Shown here: in pieces, positions 26,558 through 34,556 of the stretch
Layout: each line of letters begins with the position of its first letter
How positions within the stretch are numbered: position 1 is the stretch's first letter
Assembly (NCBI GenBank): GCA_016699675.1
Contig: CP064985.1
Span: 2,418,001-2,482,000, forward strand
Length of the DNA: 64,000 nt
Reading direction: 5' to 3'
Source: Austwickia sp.
Lineage (GTDB): Bacteria > Actinomycetota > Actinomycetes > Actinomycetales > Dermatophilaceae
Program-made: the position numbers and the translations under genes
The notes under the pieces: model-generated
What the model saw: the letters and a program-made list of their open reading frames with translations, nothing else
Told to the model about the DNA's origin: nothing
The model's database searches: none

Positions 26558-28139
26558 ACTAAGCACCGTGACCACGATTCCGTCCCCGGCGGCGGGGATG
26601 CGGGAACTCGGTGAATACCTTCGCCAGCAGCGCATCGCGGCAAATCTCTCGGTTCGCCAGTTGTCCGCCGTCACGGGTATCAGCAACCCGTATCTGTCGC
26701 AGATCGAGCGCGGCCTTCGTCGGCCGAGCGCGGAGATCCTGCAGCAACTCGCGCAGGGCCTGTCCCTGTCCGCCGAGTCGCTGTATGTCCGTGCCGGGCT
26801 TCTCGACCCTGACCACGCACCGCACGGGGCGGACGCGCGTGTCGCGATCCGCAACGACCCCAGGCTCGACGGTCCGCAGCGCCGCGCACTCCTCGACGCC
26901 TATTCCCGGATCGTCGAGGACGGATGGTACGCCGTCGTCGACGCACCTGCGGAGCTCGCCACCGGGGCCTCCGTTCCGGACGGGAACAAGCCGTCGTACC
27001 ACCATGGATCCAAGGAGATGTACATGAACGCCAAGTCGGCCACGCCCCACGAGTCCGACCGTGATGCCGAGAAGTCGGCGCTGACCCCCATCTACGCTGT
27101 CGTCGGCGCGTCGGACCTCGCCGTCGAGAAGCTCGTCGAGCTCGGCCACCGGGCCGCCAAGGACGCTGAGCAGGGCATCGACGAGCTCCAGCAGCGGGCT
27201 GACGACCTTCAGCTCAAGGCCAACCGCGACGTGTCCAAGGCGATCAAGGGCGCCAAGCACCTCCCCAAGGAGGCGGTCAAGCAGGCGAAGAAGGCGGTCG
27301 CCAAGGGGCGCCGGCAGTACGCCGACCTCGCCCGGCGCGGCAAGGACGTGGACCTCGCGGCGCAGGCCTCCACCACCGCCCAGGGCCTCATGAAGCAGGC
27401 GGGCGACCTTGCCGGGCGCAGCCGCAAGGAGGCCGGCCAGGCCGTCGACAAGAAGGTGCACCAGGCGACCTCGCTGGTGGAGCAGGGCAAGCACGAGGCC
27501 GAGGCGCGGGTGGCCATGGGTCGCCACCAGGCCGAGCACGTGGTGGCGCAGGGTCGCCAGCAGGCCGAGAAGCGCGTCGCCGAGGGCCGCCGGGTCGTCG
27601 AGCAGGTCGGCCACGAGGCGGAGAAGCGGGTCGCCGACGGGCGCCGCGCCGCGGAGCGCACCCGCCGCGCCGCCGCGCACCAGGCCGACAAGGTCGTGGA
27701 CCAGGCCAGCCACGTCGTCGAGGCCGTCAGCCACGGCGCCCGGCACCCGATGAGCACCGCGAAGACCGTCGGGGCCGAGGTGCGCAAGCCGATCGCGCGT
27801 CGCCGCCGGTCCCCGGGTGCGCCCACCGCGGAGACCCGGCCGGTCATGAGCGCGGGCGTCGACGCCGGTGCCACCACGCCGACCGCCAAGGCGCCGGCCG
27901 CGAAGAAGGCCACCGCCAAGAAGGCAGCGACCAAGAAGGCTGCGGCCAAGCCGGCCGTCAAGCGGGCGTCCTCGACCCCCGTCGCCGGTGCCGCGAAGCG
28001 CACGACCAAGCGCGCGGCGAAGCCGGTGACGGCCACGCCCGCCGACATGCCGGCCACGCCGGCCGTGACGCCGATCATCGCCGAGCCGGCCCTGCCCGAC
28101 ACTCCGAGCGACCACCTGCCCGCGAGCTCGGGCGAGTGA
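26547..28139 (+). CDS. XRE-type regulator fused in frame to HBHA-like coiled-coil/Lys-rich protein
   Basis: One open frame of 530 residues combines two proteins that are neighbours in mycobacteria (Rv0474-type XRE regulator and HBHA). Residues ~18-80 form an XRE helix-turn-helix (LSVRQLSAVTGISNPYLSQI, RRPSAEILQQL). Residues ~160-420 are HBHA-like: TPIYAVVGASDLAVEKLVEL, then a long amphipathic coiled coil with repeats such as AEKRVAEGRR. The tail from ~450 is Lys/Ala/Pro-rich (AKKATAKKAATKKAAAK), like heparin- or DNA-binding tails. No stop separates the halves, yet AAGGAG at 27012-27017 sits 6 nt before an in-frame ATG at 27024, so a 371-residue HBHA product is probably also made. Start codon uncertain: ATG 26547, GTG 26568 and ATG 26598 are all possible. 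Confidence 0.75.
   Translation: MVSRLSTVTTIPSPAAGMRELGEYLRQQRIAANLSVRQLSAVTGISNPYLSQIERGLRRPSAEILQQLAQGLSLSAESLYVRAGLLDPDHAPHGADARVAIRNDPRLDGPQRRALLDAYSRIVEDGWYAVVDAPAELATGASVPDGNKPSYHHGSKEMYMNAKSATPHESDRDAEKSALTPIYAVVGASDLAVEKLVELGHRAAKDAEQGIDELQQRADDLQLKANRDVSKAIKGAKHLPKEAVKQAKKAVAKGRRQYADLARRGKDVDLAAQASTTAQGLMKQAGDLAGRSRKEAGQAVDKKVHQATSLVEQGKHEAEARVAMGRHQAEHVVAQGRQQAEKRVAEGRRVVEQVGHEAEKRVADGRRAAERTRRAAAHQADKVVDQASHVVEAVSHGARHPMSTAKTVGAEVRKPIARRRRSPGAPTAETRPVMSAGVDAGATTPTAKAPAAKKATAKKAATKKAAAKPAVKRASSTPVAGAAKRTTKRAAKPVTATPADMPATPAVTPIIAEPALPDTPSDHLPASSGE
27012..27026 (+). promoter_or_regulatory. Internal ribosome binding site and start for the HBHA part
   Basis: AAGGAG (27012-27017) followed after 6 nt by ATG (27024-27026), in the same frame as the upstream XRE domain; another ATG lies at 27018. 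It is a far better translation signal than any at the start of the long frame. Confidence 0.7.
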
Positions 28140-28189
28140 CGCCGGGCGCCGTACGCCGGGGCCCAGCGCGCTGAACCAGCGGCTGCACC

Positions 28190-28219
28190 AGGGCCGGGAC
28201 GCCGAGGCGTCCCGGCCCT
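28190..28219 (+). terminator. Hairpin after the XRE-HBHA gene
   Basis: A perfect 13-bp GC-rich stem (28190-28202 and 28207-28219) with a CGAG tetraloop lies 50 bp after the stop. There is no U tract, as is common for actinobacterial terminators. Confidence 0.75.
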
Positions 28220-28334
28220 GCGGCGTACCGGTCTGCGCCTGCGTCCTGGCCGGGTCGGGGATTGGGTCGGACGGGCGCCCGCGCGAGCAGCCGTGATTCT
28301 GAAGGTCTGCGGCGGGCCACGTACCCTGGACGTC

Positions 28335-28670
28335 ATGATGCAATCGCTCGACAACGCCCAGGCCTTGGTCGTGATGCTGCTCGGCGTCGCCGCCCTCGCG
28401 ATGCAGGTCTTCGCGTTCGTGGAGTCCCTGCGCTATCCGTCCGCCGCCTACGCCACGGCAGAAAAGCTCAGCAAGCAGTGGTGGGTCGGCATCACCGCCG
28501 TCGCGATGCTGATCGGCTTCGTGAGCATCTTCAACCCGTTCGGGATCGGGCTCATCGCCGTCGTCGCGGCCGGGGTCTTCCTCGCCGACGTCCGTCCGGC
28601 GATCCGGCGTTACACGCCGGTGCGGCGAAAGGGCGGCGCGTCGGGCCGCGGGCCCTACGGGTCCTGGTGA
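28335..28670 (+). CDS. DUF2516 small membrane protein
   Basis: A 111-residue membrane protein with three hydrophobic segments: LVVMLLGVAALAMQVFAFVE, WWVGITAVAMLIGFVSIF, and GIGLIAVVAAGVFLADV. A short basic tail follows (DVRPAIRRYTPVRRKGG). It matches the actinobacterial DUF2516 family (Rv0476 type), which sits directly after hbhA in mycobacteria; function unknown. The double ATG at 28335 is used as start because the first membrane segment begins soon after. Confidence 0.85.
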   Translation: MMQSLDNAQALVVMLLGVAALAMQVFAFVESLRYPSAAYATAEKLSKQWWVGITAVAMLIGFVSIFNPFGIGLIAVVAAGVFLADVRPAIRRYTPVRRKGGASGRGPYGSW

Positions 28671-28693
28671 CCGCGGCCCGCTGAGGAGCCGCG

Positions 28694-29539
28694 GTGATAT
28701 CCGAGCCCCGGCTCCTGGAGACCCCCGCGGGCCGGGTGGAGTGGACGCAGTTCGGCCGCGGTGAGCCCGTCACGGTGTTCGCGCACGGCCTGGGCCAGTC
28801 GATCGAGTCCACCCGCCCCTTCGCCTCCGGGGTGCGCGGGCGCCGGGTGTTCTTCCACTTCCGGGGTCACGGTCGCTCGGAGGTGGGGGCGGGAGCCTGG
28901 TCGTACGGCGGCCTGGCCGCCCAGCTGCGGGCCGTCGCCGACGCGTCCGGGGCGACCCGTGCGCTCGGCGTGAGCATGGGCGCCGGGGCGTTGTGCGCCC
29001 TGCTGGCGCAGACGCCCGACCGCTTCGAGCGCGTGATCCTCGTGCTGCCGGCAGCGCTCGACACCCCGCGCGCCGGCCCGGAGACGACCCGTGCCGATCG
29101 CCTCGCCGCCCTGCTGGACGCGGGCGACGCCGATGCCCTCGCCCGGGCGCTCGCGCAGGAGCAGGCCGCGGGGCCGCAGGCGGCCGCGGCGGTGGCCCAC
29201 TGGGCCGACGCGCACGCCCGGTGGCTCGTCGGTTCCGGCGCCCCAAGCGCCCGCACCGGCACCGCCGAGGCGTTCCGCCGGGTCCCCCGGTCGGCGCCCG
29301 TCCCGGACCCGGCAGTACTCGCCCGCGTCCGCGCCCCGGCGCTGGTCATCGCGCAGGAGGAGGACCCGGTGCACCCCGTGGAGGTGGCTCGCGAGCTCGC
29401 GGCCGCGTTGCCCGCGGCGCGCCTGGTGGTGCTCCCTCCGGGCGGCCTGCTCTGGGCGCACCGGGTTACCCTGAGAGGGTTGGTGACAGAATTCCTGGCC
29501 GCTCCATCCGGCCGGGACGCGGAGGGGGACAGCTCGTGA
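28694..29539 (+). CDS. Alpha/beta-hydrolase fold protein
   Basis: A 281-residue serine hydrolase. The oxyanion strand FAHGLGQS, FRGHGRS, the nucleophile elbow GVSMG with S94, the acid in EEDPVHP, and a late histidine in WAHR fit the alpha/beta-hydrolase fold. Substrate unknown. The GTG start has TGAGGAGC about 6 nt upstream. The stop overlaps the cupin start (GTGA), so the two are coupled. Confidence 0.85.
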   Translation: MISEPRLLETPAGRVEWTQFGRGEPVTVFAHGLGQSIESTRPFASGVRGRRVFFHFRGHGRSEVGAGAWSYGGLAAQLRAVADASGATRALGVSMGAGALCALLAQTPDRFERVILVLPAALDTPRAGPETTRADRLAALLDAGDADALARALAQEQAAGPQAAAAVAHWADAHARWLVGSGAPSARTGTAEAFRRVPRSAPVPDPAVLARVRAPALVIAQEEDPVHPVEVARELAAALPAARLVVLPPGGLLWAHRVTLRGLVTEFLAAPSGRDAEGDSS

Positions 29540-29907
29540 ACACCATCGACGACCGCACCGAGGGCGTCTTTACCGAACAGCGGCCCTGGGGCGACTTCCG
29601 CAGCTTCTGCACCAACGAGACCGTGACCGTGAAGGTCATCACGGTCAAGCCGGGGCAGCGGCTCTCGCTGCAGAAGCACGCGCACCGGGCGGAGATGTGG
29701 ACCGTCCTCGACGAGGCGCCCATGGAGGTCACCGTCGACGACCGCACCTGGCGGGCCGGCAAGGACGAGCAGATCTGGGTGCCGCAGGGGGCGGTGCACC
29801 GCATGGCGAACCCCGGCACCGAGGTCGCGCGCATCCTCGAGGTCGGCTTCGGCCAGTTCGACGAGGACGACATCGTGCGGCTCGAGGACGACTACAAGCG
29901 GGTCTGA
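29536..29907 (+). CDS. Cupin-domain protein, mannose-6-phosphate isomerase type 2-like
   Basis: A 123-residue single cupin. PWGDFRSF, VKPGQRLSLQKHAHRAEMW and VPQGAVHRM supply the two metal-binding cupin motifs (histidines in KHAHR and VHRM, glutamate in AEMW). It resembles the isomerase domain of mannose-1-phosphate guanylyltransferase/isomerase proteins, so sugar-phosphate isomerisation is plausible but unproven. It is coupled to the upstream hydrolase and overlaps the convergent methyltransferase gene by 16 bp. Confidence 0.85.
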   Translation: MNTIDDRTEGVFTEQRPWGDFRSFCTNETVTVKVITVKPGQRLSLQKHAHRAEMWTVLDEAPMEVTVDDRTWRAGKDEQIWVPQGAVHRMANPGTEVARILEVGFGQFDEDDIVRLEDDYKRV

Positions 29908-30686
29908 ACCCCGCCGGGCGCCACGGCCTCCCAGGCCACCGTGACCTCGCCCAGGCGCCACCGCGAGACGCCGCCGAGCACGGGCCAGCCCGCGTCGCGC
30001 AGGTCCCGCACCGTGGCCACGAAGCGCTGCCGCCGACCGTATGCCGACAGCGGCGCCGCCCGCGCCCACGCCGCGTCCAGCGCGCCGAGGTAGGCGTGCA
30101 CCCGTTCCCCGGGCACGTTCCGGTGGATCAACGCCTTCGGCAGCCGCTCGGCGACCTCGGAGGGCTGATCCACATCGGCCAGCCGCAGGGCGATCGTCAG
30201 CGACTGCGGCCCGTCCCGGTCCAGGGCCACCCAGGTGGCGCGGCGGCCCAGCTCGTCGCACGTCCCGTCGATGACCAGCCCGGCCGGTGACAGGCGGCCG
30301 CGCAGCCGCTCCCAGGCGCCCGGCACGTCGGCCTCGGCGTACTGGCGCAGCACGTTGAACGCCCGGATCACCGCCGCGGTGCGGCCCGCCGCCAGCGGCA
30401 CCTCGAAGCCGCCGGCCGCGAACGTCAGGCCGGGCGCCTCGAGCGGGCGCGCCGCCGCCACCCGGTCGGGATCGATCTCCAGCCCGACGACCCGCACGTC
30501 GGGCGCCACCCGGCTCAGCCGGGCCGCCCATTCGACGGTGGTGACGGGCGAGGCGCCGTACCCGAGGTCCACGGCCACGGGGTCCGGTTCGCTGCGCAGC
30601 CGCCAGGCCTGCGTCGCGACCAGCCACCGATCGCAGCGCCGCAGCCGGTTGGGGTTCGTGGTCCCCCGGGTGATGGTGCCGACCAT
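29892..30686 (-). CDS. Class I SAM-dependent methyltransferase-like protein
   Basis: A 264-residue protein with a Rossmann-type SAM site: AVDLGYGASPVTTVEWA (motif I) and VRVVGLEIDPDRVAAA (acidic strand-2 end), then FNVLRQY and a substrate-binding C-terminal half. The conserved start TRGTTNPNRLRRCDRWL follows the chosen ATG at 30686; an in-frame GTG at 30749 would add 21 Pro-rich residues. The substrate is unknown. It is divergent from mshA and its last codons overlap the cupin gene. Confidence 0.8.
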   Translation of the reverse strand: MVGTITRGTTNPNRLRRCDRWLVATQAWRLRSEPDPVAVDLGYGASPVTTVEWAARLSRVAPDVRVVGLEIDPDRVAAARPLEAPGLTFAAGGFEVPLAAGRTAAVIRAFNVLRQYAEADVPGAWERLRGRLSPAGLVIDGTCDELGRRATWVALDRDGPQSLTIALRLADVDQPSEVAERLPKALIHRNVPGERVHAYLGALDAAWARAAPLSAYGRRQRFVATVRDLRDAGWPVLGGVSRWRLGEVTVAWEAVAPGGVQTRL

Positions 30687-30846
30687 GGCCGCGGGGCGCG
30701 TGGCGGGCGTCACGCGCACGGGCGACGGCGTAGGCACTCGGGCGGGCACAGGGACACGGTAAGCCGGGAAGGGTCGCCGCCCCGCGCGCGTTGCACCGCA
30801 GGGGCGAAGCGCCACGCCCGAGAGCCAGGGAAGGAGGGGCCGAGAC

Positions 30847-32148
30847 ATGAGCCCCCAGATCGAGCGGGTCGCCATGATCGCCGTGCACACCTCGCCGTTG
30901 GCGACGCCGGGCACCGGGGATGCCGGCGGTCTGAACGTCTACGTTCTCAACAGCGCCCTGGAGATGGCCCGCCGCGGCGTCGCGGTCGAGGTCTTTACGC
31001 GGGCGACGTCGGGCGACCAGGGGATCGTGGCGGCGGCGCCGGGCGTCGTCGTACGGCATGTTCCCGCCGGCCCGTACGAGGGCCTGGCCAAGGAACACCT
31101 CCCCGCCCAGCTCTGCGCGTTCGCGGCGGGGGTCATGCAGGCCGTCGCCGCCCACCCGGAGGGCTACTACGACGTGGTGCACAGCCACTACTGGCTCTCC
31201 GGTCAGGTGGGCTGGCTGGCTGCGGAACGCTGGCACGTGCCCCTCGTGCACACCATGCACACGATGGCCAGGGTGAAGAACGCCTACCTCGCCGACGGCG
31301 ACACCCCGGAACCGGAGGACCGCGAGCTCGGGGAGGCCCAGGTGGTCGCGGTGGCCGATCGTCTCGTCGCCAACACCGACACCGAGGCCGCGGAGCTCAT
31401 CGAGCTCTACGACGCCGAGCCCGGCCGGGTGCGGGTCGTCAACCCCGGAGTCGACCTGCGCACCTTCTGCCCGGGCGACCGAGCGGCGAGCCGCGCCGTG
31501 CTCGGCGTCGCCCCGGACGACCTCGTCGTCGCGTTCGTGGGCCGGATCCAACCGCTGAAGGCGCCGGACCTGCTGGTGGCGGCCGCCGCCGCGCTGATTG
31601 ATCGGCGTCCCGACCTGCGCGGGCGGCTGCGGGTGGTCATCAACGGAGGGCCGAGCGGGACCGGCCTGCAACGCCCGACGGCGCTGATCGACCTGGCCCG
31701 GCAGCTCGGCATCGCGGATCGGGTGCGGTTCGAGGCGCCGGGGGCGCGGGACCGGCTCGCGCACTGGTATCGCGCCGCCGACCTCGTCGCCGTCCCCTCC
31801 CACAACGAGTCCTTCGGCCTGGTCGCCCTCGAGGCCCAGGCCTGCGGCACCCCGGTCCTGGCGGCCGACGTGGGCGGCCTGCCGACCGCCGTCGCGGGTG
31901 GCGGCGAGCTCGTCCCCGGGCATGACGTCGGCGACTGGAGTCGCGCCCTGGAGCGGCTGCTCGATGATCCGGCGCGGCGGGCGGCGCTGGGCGCCGCGGG
32001 GGTCGAGCATGCGCGCGGGTTCGGCTGGGATGTCACCGCGGGGCGGCTGCTCGACGTGTACGCCGAGGCCGCCGCCAGCCGCAGATCCGACACACTGGAG
32101 GCGTTGGCCCGGGCGAGCGCTCGAGCCGAGGTGCGCCGCAGCGCCTGA
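30847..32148 (+). CDS. mshA: D-inositol-3-phosphate glycosyltransferase
   Basis: First committed step of mycothiol synthesis: transfers GlcNAc from UDP-GlcNAc to inositol-3-phosphate. The 433-residue GT4 enzyme shows the N-terminal TSPLATPGTGDAGGLNVYV loop, VHSHYWLSG, the donor region VGRIQPLKAPDLLV, and ESFGLVALEAQACGTPVLA for UDP-sugar binding. An AAGGAGG 9 nt upstream supports the ATG at 30847. It begins the conserved block mshA-YbjN-gpmA. Confidence 0.95.
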   Translation: MSPQIERVAMIAVHTSPLATPGTGDAGGLNVYVLNSALEMARRGVAVEVFTRATSGDQGIVAAAPGVVVRHVPAGPYEGLAKEHLPAQLCAFAAGVMQAVAAHPEGYYDVVHSHYWLSGQVGWLAAERWHVPLVHTMHTMARVKNAYLADGDTPEPEDRELGEAQVVAVADRLVANTDTEAAELIELYDAEPGRVRVVNPGVDLRTFCPGDRAASRAVLGVAPDDLVVAFVGRIQPLKAPDLLVAAAAALIDRRPDLRGRLRVVINGGPSGTGLQRPTALIDLARQLGIADRVRFEAPGARDRLAHWYRAADLVAVPSHNESFGLVALEAQACGTPVLAADVGGLPTAVAGGGELVPGHDVGDWSRALERLLDDPARRAALGAAGVEHARGFGWDVTAGRLLDVYAEAAASRRSDTLEALARASARAEVRRSA

Positions 32149-32178
32149 CCCGGCGACAAGCGAGAGGCGAGGATCGCG

Positions 32179-32775
32179 ATGACCGACGTCCGAAGCCAGG
32201 CGGAGGACGCCCTGCGCGCGTTCGCCGCGGACCAGGAGCTCACGCTGGACCCGGGGACCCGGGCGGGGGAGTACGTGCTCGTCCTGCCCGGCGAGAAGAA
32301 GCTCAAGACCGTCTGCTCGATCGTCTTCACCGAGCGGGAAGCGTCGTTGTCGGCCTTCGTGATCCGGCACCCGGACGAGAACCACGCCGCGTTCTTCGGG
32401 CACCTCCTGCGGCGCAACCTGCGCACCCCCGGCGTCGCCTACGCGACGGACAGCAACGACGACGTGTACGTCGTGGCCCGGTTGCCGCTGGAGGCCGTGA
32501 CCGAGGACGCGCTGGACCGGCTGTTCGGCGTCGTGCTGGAGAGCGCCGACGCGGCGTTCAACGAGCTGCTGCTCCTGGGCTTCCTGACGTCGATGAAGCG
32601 GGAATGGGCGTGGCGGGTCGCGCGGGGGGAGTCGCTGCGCAACCTGGAGGCCTTCCGCGACGTGCTGGCGGGCAGCGAGGACGACCCGGCGTACCACGTC
32701 GAACCCCTCCCGGAGGAGACCGTCGAGCGGGCCTCCGTCATCCCCTCACCTGGGAACCCCGCGCAACTAGAGTGA
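32179..32775 (+). CDS. YbjN-domain protein
   Basis: A 198-residue protein with a YbjN fold resembling type III secretion chaperones (AEDALRAFAADQELTL, FVIRHPDENHAAFFGHLLRR, DVYVVARLPLEAVTEDALD). The biochemical role is unknown. It lies 30 bp after mshA and 4 bp before gpmA, the same order as Rv0487 in mycobacteria. The C-terminal 30 residues are acidic and disordered. Confidence 0.85.
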   Translation: MTDVRSQAEDALRAFAADQELTLDPGTRAGEYVLVLPGEKKLKTVCSIVFTEREASLSAFVIRHPDENHAAFFGHLLRRNLRTPGVAYATDSNDDVYVVARLPLEAVTEDALDRLFGVVLESADAAFNELLLLGFLTSMKREWAWRVARGESLRNLEAFRDVLAGSEDDPAYHVEPLPEETVERASVIPSPGNPAQLE

Positions 32776-32779
32776 GCGC

Positions 32780-33523
32780 ATGACCTACACCCTCGTGCTG
32801 CTGCGCCACGGCGAGAGCCAGTGGAACCAGAAGAACCTGTTCACCGGCTGGGTCGACGTCGACCTCACCGACAAGGGTCGGGAGGAGGCCATCGTCGGCG
32901 GCAAGCTCTTGGTCAAGGAGGGCGTGCTTCCGGACATCGTGCACACCTCCGTGCTGCGCCGGGCGATCAACACCGCCAACATCGCCCTGGACGCGGCCGA
33001 CCGGCACTGGATCCCCGTGAAGCGCAACTGGCGCCTCAACGAGCGCCACTACGGCGCGCTGCAGGGCAAGGACAAGAAGCAGACGCTGCAGGAGTTCGGC
33101 GAGGAGCAGTTCATGCTGTGGCGCCGCAGCTACGACACCCCGCCGCCGCCGCTCGACCCCAATGACGAGTTCAGCCAGGCCCACGACGTGCGGTACGCCA
33201 ACATCGACGGCGAGAACCCGCCCACCGAGTGCCTCAAGGACGTGGTGGCGCGCCTGCTGCCCTACTGGGAGAGCGAGATCGTCCCCGACCTCAAGGCCGG
33301 CAAGGTCGTCCTGATCGCCGCGCACGGCAACAGCCTGCGCGCCATGGTCAAGCACCTGGACGGCATCTCCGACGAGGACATCGCGGGCCTGAACATCCCC
33401 ACGGCGCAGCCGCTGGTCTACGAGCTCGACGACGACCTGAAGCCGGTCACCAAGGGTGGGCGTTACCTCGACCCCGAGGCCGCCGCCGCCGCCGCGCAGG
33501 CGGTCGCCAACCAGGGCCGCTGA
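32780..33523 (+). CDS. gpmA: 2,3-bisphosphoglycerate-dependent phosphoglycerate mutase
   Basis: Interconverts 3- and 2-phosphoglycerate in glycolysis. The 247-residue product has LLRHGESQWNQKNLFTGWVD with phospho-histidine H10, WRLNERHYGALQG, and the second histidine in AAHGNSLRAMVKHL. This is the usual dPGM length. The last gene of its operon, it ends 34 bp before a strong terminator facing phoU. Confidence 0.96.
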   Translation: MTYTLVLLRHGESQWNQKNLFTGWVDVDLTDKGREEAIVGGKLLVKEGVLPDIVHTSVLRRAINTANIALDAADRHWIPVKRNWRLNERHYGALQGKDKKQTLQEFGEEQFMLWRRSYDTPPPPLDPNDEFSQAHDVRYANIDGENPPTECLKDVVARLLPYWESEIVPDLKAGKVVLIAAHGNSLRAMVKHLDGISDEDIAGLNIPTAQPLVYELDDDLKPVTKGGRYLDPEAAAAAAQAVANQGR

Positions 33524-33557
33524 TCGCGCAGCCGTCAGACGACGGCCGTACGACGGG

Positions 33558-33595
33558 ACGAGGCCCGTCCCAGGGAAACCTGGGGCGGGCCTCGT
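33558..33595. terminator. Strong terminator between convergent gpmA and phoU
   Basis: A 17-bp stem with one G-T pair (33558-33574 and 33579-33595) closed by the GNRA-type tetraloop GAAA. It lies between gpmA (plus) and phoU (minus) and can serve both directions. Confidence 0.85.
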
Positions 33596-33635
33596 TCGCT
33601 TCGGCCCGAACGGTGCACGGGCCGAAGCGCTGGGT

Positions 33636-33657
33636 GTTCACCCAGTCGTCACCTTGT
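33636..33657 (+). promoter_or_regulatory. PHO-box-like direct repeat at the 3' end of phoU
   Basis: GTTCACCCAGT (33636-33646) and CGTCACCTTGT (33647-33657) are two adjacent 11-mers sharing TCACC at the same offset, as in a PHO box. No plus-strand gene start follows; the next sequence is the 3' end of phoU on the minus strand, 24 bp away. Confidence 0.45.
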
Positions 33658-33681
33658 CACCATCGGCGCTCGGCACCATTG

Positions 33682-34380
33682 TCACTGCGGCGGCGCCTCG
33701 TGGCGGTCGAGGATGCTCTCTTCGGACGGCACGTCGACGGTGCGCCATTCGCCGGTCACGAGGTAGGCGACGCGGTGCGCCACCAGGACGGCGTGGTCGG
33801 CGAAGCGCTCGTAGTAGCGCGCCAACAGGGTGACGTCGATCGTCGTCTCCGGGGCGTGCGGCCACGAGGTATCGGCCAGCTTGGCGAACACCTCCTTGTG
33901 GAGGGCGTCCATCCGGTCGTCGGCCTGGACCAGCTCGCCGGCCCCCTGCGCGCGCTTGCTCGCGATGATGTCGCCGGTCTGCTCGGCGATGGCGCGCGCG
34001 ACCGCATCCATTTCGACGATGATCGGGCGCATCTGGTCGGGGACCGCGCAGGTGGGGAACCGCAGCCTCGCGACCTTGGCGACGTGCTTGGCCAGGTCGC
34101 CCATGCGCTCCAGGTCGGCGGCCATCTGCATGGCGGTCACGACCATGCGCAGATCGGTCGCCACCGGCTGCTGCCGCGCGAGGAGGTCGATCGAGCGGTC
34201 ATCGACCTGAATCCGAATCTCGTCGAGCTGGCTGTCCGCCGCGATGACGCTTTCGGCAATCGACACGTCCGCATCGAGCAGCGCCGTGGTGGCCCGCGAC
34301 ATGGCGGAGCCCGCCAGGCGGGTCATCTCGACGAGCTGATCGGAGATCCGGTCCAGGTCCTCGTGGAACGCGTCGCGCAT
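33682..34380 (-). CDS. phoU: Phosphate transport system regulatory protein PhoU
   Basis: A 232-residue all-helical negative regulator linking Pst activity to SenX3/RegX3 signalling. It has two PhoU three-helix bundles; metal-binding-type motifs appear as LERMGDLAKHVA in the first and YERFADHAVLVAHR in the second. The ATG at 34380 has AAGGA upstream. The leader contains a 12-bp hairpin and a PHO-box pair, and it is divergent from senX3-regX3, the layout of Streptomyces phoU/phoRP. Confidence 0.95.
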   Translation of the reverse strand: MRDAFHEDLDRISDQLVEMTRLAGSAMSRATTALLDADVSIAESVIAADSQLDEIRIQVDDRSIDLLARQQPVATDLRMVVTAMQMAADLERMGDLAKHVAKVARLRFPTCAVPDQMRPIIVEMDAVARAIAEQTGDIIASKRAQGAGELVQADDRMDALHKEVFAKLADTSWPHAPETTIDVTLLARYYERFADHAVLVAHRVAYLVTGEWRTVDVPSEESILDRHEAPPQ

Positions 34381-34413
34381 GGTGTCCTTATTTCGCGTGG
34401 TTCGGATTGGTGG

Positions 34414-34441
34414 TTCGACCGCGGCCGAAGCCGCGGTCGAA
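34414..34441 (-). promoter_or_regulatory. Perfect hairpin in the phoU leader
   Basis: TTCGACCGCGGC and its exact complement form a 12-bp stem (34414-34425 and 34430-34441) with a CGAA loop. It starts 33 bp upstream of the phoU ATG, between the PHO box and the gene, so it would lie in the phoU 5' UTR. It could be an attenuator, an mRNA stabiliser, or a barrier between the divergent units. Confidence 0.6.
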
Positions 34442-34452
34442 AGGCTTTCAGT

Positions 34453-34485
34453 CGCGGATGAACGTCGCCCGGCCGCTAGGTGAAC
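34453..34485 (-). promoter_or_regulatory. PHO box between phoU and senX3
   Basis: Reading the minus strand, GTTCACCTAGC (34475-34485), a degenerate 11-nt unit (34464-34474) and GTTCATCCGCG (34453-34463) follow in perfect 11-nt register. Two of the three units match the GTTCAYC core. The position in the divergent promoter suits autoregulation of senX3-regX3 and control of phoU by RegX3. Confidence 0.75.
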
Positions 34486-34527
34486 ACTACGTCCGGTCGG
34501 CCTGGAATGGCAGGTGAGGAGGCTGGC

Positions 34528-34554
34528 ATGCGTACGGTGTGCGTACGCTGCTAG
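34528..34554 (+). CDS. Putative 8-codon leader ORF before senX3
   Basis: GAGGAGG (34516-34522) lies 5 nt before an ATG that encodes MRTVCVRC and stops at TAG 34552-34554, 2 nt before the GTG chosen for senX3. The mini-ORF contains CGTACG/CGTACG inverted repeats (34531-34536, 34542-34547). It has the only strong ribosome binding site in the region, so it may couple translation into senX3. Low certainty. Confidence 0.35.
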   Translation: MRTVCVRC

Positions 34555-34556
34555 AC

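Noticed and set aside
28867..32697. A 1276-residue open frame on the minus strand
   Set aside because: It runs antisense through mshA, the YbjN gene and the hydrolase/cupin genes, is Arg/Pro/Gly-rich and lacks any domain; long open antisense frames are expected at this GC content.
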